DNA from: Tissierella sp032104385
Lineage (GTDB): Bacteria > Bacillota > Clostridia > Tissierellales > Tissierellaceae
Assembly: GCF_032104385.1 (NCBI RefSeq)
Contig: NZ_DAMCHJ010000005.1
Span: 1 to 64,000 of the forward strand
DNA length: 64,000 bases
Reading direction: 5' to 3'
Shown here: positions 61,184 to 64,000 of the stretch, in pieces
How the letters are laid out: the number at the start of each line of letters is the position of its first letter
How positions within the stretch are numbered: the stretch's first letter is position 1
The notes under the pieces: model-generated
Seen by the model: the letters and a program-made list of their open reading frames with translations, nothing else
Database searches by the model: none
What the model was told of the DNA's origin: nothing
Program-made: the position numbers and the translations under genes

Positions 61184-62440
61184 ATGAAAAAGAAGAAACT
61201 TGGTTTAAGTGCAAAGGTATTTATAGGGTTTGGACTTGGTATTATCCTAGGTATTATATTCAAGGAAAAAGTACTAGTTCTTAAGCCAGTTGGAGATATG
61301 TTTTTAAGATTAATAAAAATGATTGTTGTACCATTGATTTTATTCTCCATAACTGCAGGTGTCTGTAGTATTGGTGATATGCAAAAACTTAAGAGAATTG
61401 GCTCAAAGACTCTTTTATATTATCTTTGCACAACAGCTTTAGCTGGGGTAATCTCACTGACTATTGCAAATGTAATAAATCCGGGTAAAGGGTTATCAGT
61501 AGATGAAATAGTATCTACTGAAACAGTATATGAGGCTGCAGCTACACCATCAATTGGAGATACAATACTTCAAATGATTCCAGATAATATTTTCACAGCA
61601 TTTACAACGGGAAATTTAATGCAAATTATTGTTTTTTCATTGTTTGTAGGTATTGCTATTATTATCATGGGTGAGAAAGGAGTGAGAGTCCGTAACTTTT
61701 TTGAATCTGGAGCTGAAATTATGTATACAATTACTGGAATGGTTATGGAGACATCACCCTATGGTGTAGCTGCTCTAATAGCATGTTCCGTTGGAGCATA
61801 TGGAATGAAAATATTTGGACCTCTTGCAGTATTTATTGGAACAGTTTATTTAGCTTTAATTTCTGTTGTTCTTATGTATGCTATCATGCTAAAATTAATT
61901 GGTAAGGTATCTCTTAGACAGTTTTTTAGAAAGATTCCGGAACTTTGGCTAGTTACTGCAAGTACTACAAGCAGTTCTGGCAGTCTTCCTATTACACTTA
62001 ATGTAGCTAAGAATAAATTTGGTGTAGCTGAAGAACTGAGTAGCTTCACATTACCACTTGGGGCTACAATGAATATGAATGGCGGTGTCTGTTTCTATGC
62101 AGCAAGTGTTATATTTGTTTCACAGATTTACGGAATAGAGTTATCCTTTACACAGCAGGCAATGACTGTGCTAATGGCAACTTTAGTATCTGTAGGAGCA
62201 CCAGGAATTCCAGGTGGTGCCATAGTAATGTCTACTATGTTACTTTCAACAATGGGTCTGCCTTTGGATGTTGTTGGAATGATAGCAGGAATCTTCCGTC
62301 TTATTGATATGGGAACAACAACAATGAATGTAACAGGGGATGTTGTTAGTACAATTTGTATAGCACGTGGTGAGAATATGATAGATTACTCAGTATATAA
62401 TGACAGTACAGCAAAAACTACTATTGGTGTAAGTAAATAA
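61184..62440 (+). CDS. Dicarboxylate/amino acid:cation symporter (DAACS family)
   Basis: A 418-residue GltP/GltT-like transporter with eight membrane helices and two hairpin loops. Diagnostic motifs: RLIKMIVVPLILFSI, the serine-rich hairpin TASTTSSSGSLPITL, MNMNGGVCFYA (the NMDGT position) and ATLVSVGAPGIPGGAIVM. It takes up acidic amino acids or dicarboxylates with sodium or protons. It would import the substrate for the aminotransferase and aldolase. The start follows AGGAGG. Confidence 0.92.
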   Translation: MKKKKLGLSAKVFIGFGLGIILGIIFKEKVLVLKPVGDMFLRLIKMIVVPLILFSITAGVCSIGDMQKLKRIGSKTLLYYLCTTALAGVISLTIANVINPGKGLSVDEIVSTETVYEAAATPSIGDTILQMIPDNIFTAFTTGNLMQIIVFSLFVGIAIIIMGEKGVRVRNFFESGAEIMYTITGMVMETSPYGVAALIACSVGAYGMKIFGPLAVFIGTVYLALISVVLMYAIMLKLIGKVSLRQFFRKIPELWLVTASTTSSSGSLPITLNVAKNKFGVAEELSSFTLPLGATMNMNGGVCFYAASVIFVSQIYGIELSFTQQAMTVLMATLVSVGAPGIPGGAIVMSTMLLSTMGLPLDVVGMIAGIFRLIDMGTTTMNVTGDVVSTICIARGENMIDYSVYNDSTAKTTIGVSK

Positions 62441-62503
62441 ATATTGTTGAAAAATAGATTTTTTAAAAGAATGGTCTTAATTTTGTTTGATTTACAATAA
62501 GAA

Positions 62504-62535
62504 AAATCCCTTTATTTTATAGAGGGATTTCTTTT
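62504..62535 (+). terminator. Terminator after the symporter
   Basis: AAATCCCT and AGGGATTT pair around an 11-base AT-rich loop, followed by CTTTTATT. It closes the sigma-54 operon. Confidence 0.75.
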
Positions 62536-62614
62536 ATTGCTGAAATAATTTTACAGTATGATTTAGGTATATGGAAAAGAAAAAGTTTAAAGTATATATT
62601 TGAAAATGATTACC

Positions 62615-62644
62615 TTGAAGATTATTTAGTATATGGTGTATAAT
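62615..62644 (+). promoter_or_regulatory. Promoter of uppP
   Basis: TTGAAG (62615-62620), 18 bases and TATAAT (62639-62644). Confidence 0.55.
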
Positions 62645-62725
62645 ATCCATATGTTTATAAATATAATGTATAGGGTGTGATAACAGATATAATCTAAAAG
62701 TTTTAATAATATAGGGGGACTGATT

Positions 62726-63574
62726 TTGGAAACAATAATTTTAATAATAAAATCAATAATATTAGGTGTTGTAGAAGGATTGACCGAGTTTTTACCAGTT
62801 TCTTCAACAGGGCATTTAGTTATATTTCAAAATTTAATAGGTTTTAAAGGAACAAACTCAAGTTATGTTGAAATGTATACATATGTTATACAATTAGGAG
62901 CAATATTAGCAGTGGTTATTCTTTATTGGAATAAGATAAAAGAAACCCTTATAAATTTTTTTCCAGAGAAAGTGGGGTATGAAAAGTCTGGTTTTAAATT
63001 TTGGTTTATGATATTTATTGCATGTATTCCTGGAGGAGTTTTTGGAATACTGTTAGATGATTTAGCAGATAAATATTTATTTAATCCTGTAACTATAGCT
63101 ATAACTCTATTTCTTGGTGGTATATGGATGATATATGCTGAGAAGAAATTTAGAAATAGAAGAATTAAAGGCAAAAGTTTAAATGTCACAGCAAAACAAG
63201 CTATTACGATAGGACTATTTCAATGTCTAGCCATAATTCCAGGAATGTCTCGTTCAGCTTCAACTATTATAGGCGGATGGGTAGCAGGGCTTTCCACTGT
63301 TCAGGCTACAGAGTTTTCGTTTTTTTTAGCGATTCCTGTTATGGTAGGAATGAGTTTTTTAAAGATATTAAAGATTGGAGGAATAGCTGTTCTTACAATT
63401 CCAGAACTTATTTCTTTAATCGTAGGATTTGTAGTATCCTTTATAGTAGCTCTATTTGTAATTAATAAGTTTATCTCATATTTAAAGAAAAGACCTATGA
63501 GAATATTTGCAGTCTATAGAATGGTTTTTGCAGTGATCGTATTAATAGCAGGATTTGCAGGAATATTTCACTAA
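62726..63574 (+). CDS. uppP: Undecaprenyl-diphosphate phosphatase
   Basis: A 282-residue integral membrane phosphatase recycling the undecaprenyl carrier for peptidoglycan. The two active-site motifs are EGLTEFLPVSSTGH (about residues 15-28) and PGMSRSASTIIGG (about 173-185). About eight membrane segments. Start is TTG after AGGGGGA. Also known as BacA, since extra copies raise bacitracin tolerance. Single gene. Confidence 0.95.
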   Translation: METIILIIKSIILGVVEGLTEFLPVSSTGHLVIFQNLIGFKGTNSSYVEMYTYVIQLGAILAVVILYWNKIKETLINFFPEKVGYEKSGFKFWFMIFIACIPGGVFGILLDDLADKYLFNPVTIAITLFLGGIWMIYAEKKFRNRRIKGKSLNVTAKQAITIGLFQCLAIIPGMSRSASTIIGGWVAGLSTVQATEFSFFLAIPVMVGMSFLKILKIGGIAVLTIPELISLIVGFVVSFIVALFVINKFISYLKKRPMRIFAVYRMVFAVIVLIAGFAGIFH

Positions 63575-63617
63575 AATATATTTGTTTAATTATGGGGATG
63601 GGGTAATTGGTTACTTT

Positions 63618-63639
63618 ATCCCCATAAATTTATGGGGAT
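63618..63639. terminator. Palindromic hairpin after uppP
   Basis: A perfect 22-base palindrome (ATCCCCATAAA and its complement). A second ATGGGGAT arm lies at 63592-63599, so alternative pairings are possible. It overlaps the start of the promoter repeat and has no strong T-run. Confidence 0.5.
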
Positions 63640-63693
63640 ATTATACAAAGAAATTTAAATTATGATAATATACTAAATATAGTATAAGAAAAT
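63623..63693 (+). repeat. Promoter-operator module, copy B
   Basis: Gap-free near copy (64 of 71) of 56472-56542. TTATAC (63641-63646), 17 bases, GATAAT (63664-63669) and TATACTA-N4-TAGTATA (63669-63686) are all kept, ending 18 bases before the CBS-domain gene. Confidence 0.8.
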
Positions 63694-63710
63694 ATCAAGT
63701 AGGTGATAAA

Positions 63711-64000
63711 GTGACTGAGCATTATATTGCAGACTTCCAAAGTATTGTTGATATTATGAATGAAGAAATTATATTTATTGAAGAGTCAACATCCATTGAG
63801 ATCACTTTAAGAGAAATGCTTATAAATTCAAAATATGAAGTAGTTATAGTAAAAAGTTATAATGATAAGAATAACTATAATAATACATTGGGAATTATAA
63901 CAATTTCAGATATCGGTAGATTGGCTAGAGAAAAAGTAAATTTAGATGACAAAATTGGGAACTGGATAAATAGTAATATAGTAACTATTAGTATAGAAGA
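63711..64000 (+). CDS. CBS-domain protein, 5' part (runs off the window)
   Basis: An open frame from GTG at 63711 (after AGGTGATAAA) to the window end, 96 codons, no stop. The peptide has a CBS unit: IMNEEIIFIEESTSIEITLR, then EVVIVKS and LGIITISDIGRLAREK, followed by KIGNWINSNIVTIS, the start of a second unit. CBS pairs at the N-terminus of sigma-54 activators (PrdR type) fit the shared promoter with the activator at 56752, but the rest of the gene is not visible. Confidence 0.7.
   Translation, partial: MTEHYIADFQSIVDIMNEEIIFIEESTSIEITLREMLINSKYEVVIVKSYNDKNNYNNTLGIITISDIGRLAREKVNLDDKIGNWINSNIVTISIE

Noticed and set aside
62600..62614. Fur-box-like TGAAAATGATTACC before uppP
   Set aside because: Only a partial match, and no iron-related gene follows.

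Overview
The window comes from a low-GC (roughly 30 percent by eye), Gram-positive anaerobe-like genome, most probably a spore-forming member of the Clostridia/Tissierellia. The case rests on AGGAGG-type ribosome binding sites, TTGACA/TATAAT promoters, U-tailed hairpin terminators, S-box and manganese riboswitches, a YtaF-type sporulation membrane protein, meso-diaminopimelate dehydrogenase, bacterial enhancer-binding proteins and methyl-accepting chemotaxis receptors. I saw no tRNA, rRNA, CRISPR array or intact mobile element. The species cannot be fixed from sequence alone.

Layout. 1-2.1 kb: a decayed flavoprotein C-terminus, then an OsmC-like peroxidase and an amidohydrolase. 2.2-7.0 kb: a gluconate cassette (RpiR regulator, gluconokinase, GntP permease, 6-phosphogluconate dehydrogenase). 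7.1-13.7 kb (minus strand): a SigV/RsiV-type ECF sigma/anti-sigma pair, a receiver-DUF2294 fusion, a chemoreceptor, a Myb-repeat DNA-binding protein and a GAF sensor ATPase that lacks a visible phosphoacceptor helix. 13.7-14.2 kb: a candidate minus-strand small RNA with its own promoter and terminator. 14.2-19.7 kb: an ABC-2 exporter, a Cache-GGDEF diguanylate cyclase and an RtcB RNA ligase. 19.7-24.7 kb: an aspartate/methionine operon (metY-metA-hom-lysC) behind two serial riboswitch-terminator units. The first is an unusual S-box-like element and the second a classical SAM-I. 24.7-29.3 kb: an IS-end-like inverted repeat, then a DtxR-type regulator and a TroABCD-type metal transporter whose permeases carry winged-helix tails. 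29.3-36.3 kb: folA, ytaF, a Ca/Na antiporter, glmS, two membrane proteins, and mntP behind a manganese riboswitch.

36.4-44.7 kb: a second chemoreceptor, a CofE-like ligase divergent from a LysR regulator, a two-gene minus-strand operon of a GCS2-type glutamate-cysteine ligase and a circularly permuted ATP-grasp ligase, and ddh. 44.7-48.2 kb: a J-domain/zinc-ribbon membrane pair and a YtrA-type GntR/ABC cassette. 48.3-54.4 kb: TrkA-TrkH potassium uptake and a MacAB-like export system. 54.4-56.4 kb: L-lactate dehydrogenase with a TGGT-N3-ACCA operator, followed by the FadR-type regulator likely to bind it.

56.4-64.0 kb: an enhancer-binding protein faces a sigma-54 promoter for an aminotransferase, an aldolase resembling 4-hydroxy-2-oxoglutarate aldolase, and a dicarboxylate/amino-acid symporter. 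I infer a pathway degrading a 4-substituted glutamate-like amino acid. Then come uppP and the start of a CBS-domain protein. The promoter region of that last gene is a near copy (64 of 71 bases) of the one far upstream of the enhancer-binding protein, so the two may share one controller.

The strongest leads for new biology are the tandem leader of metY, the sigma-54/4-hydroxyglutamate-type operon with its duplicated promoter module, the GCS2/ATP-grasp pair, and the candidate small RNA.
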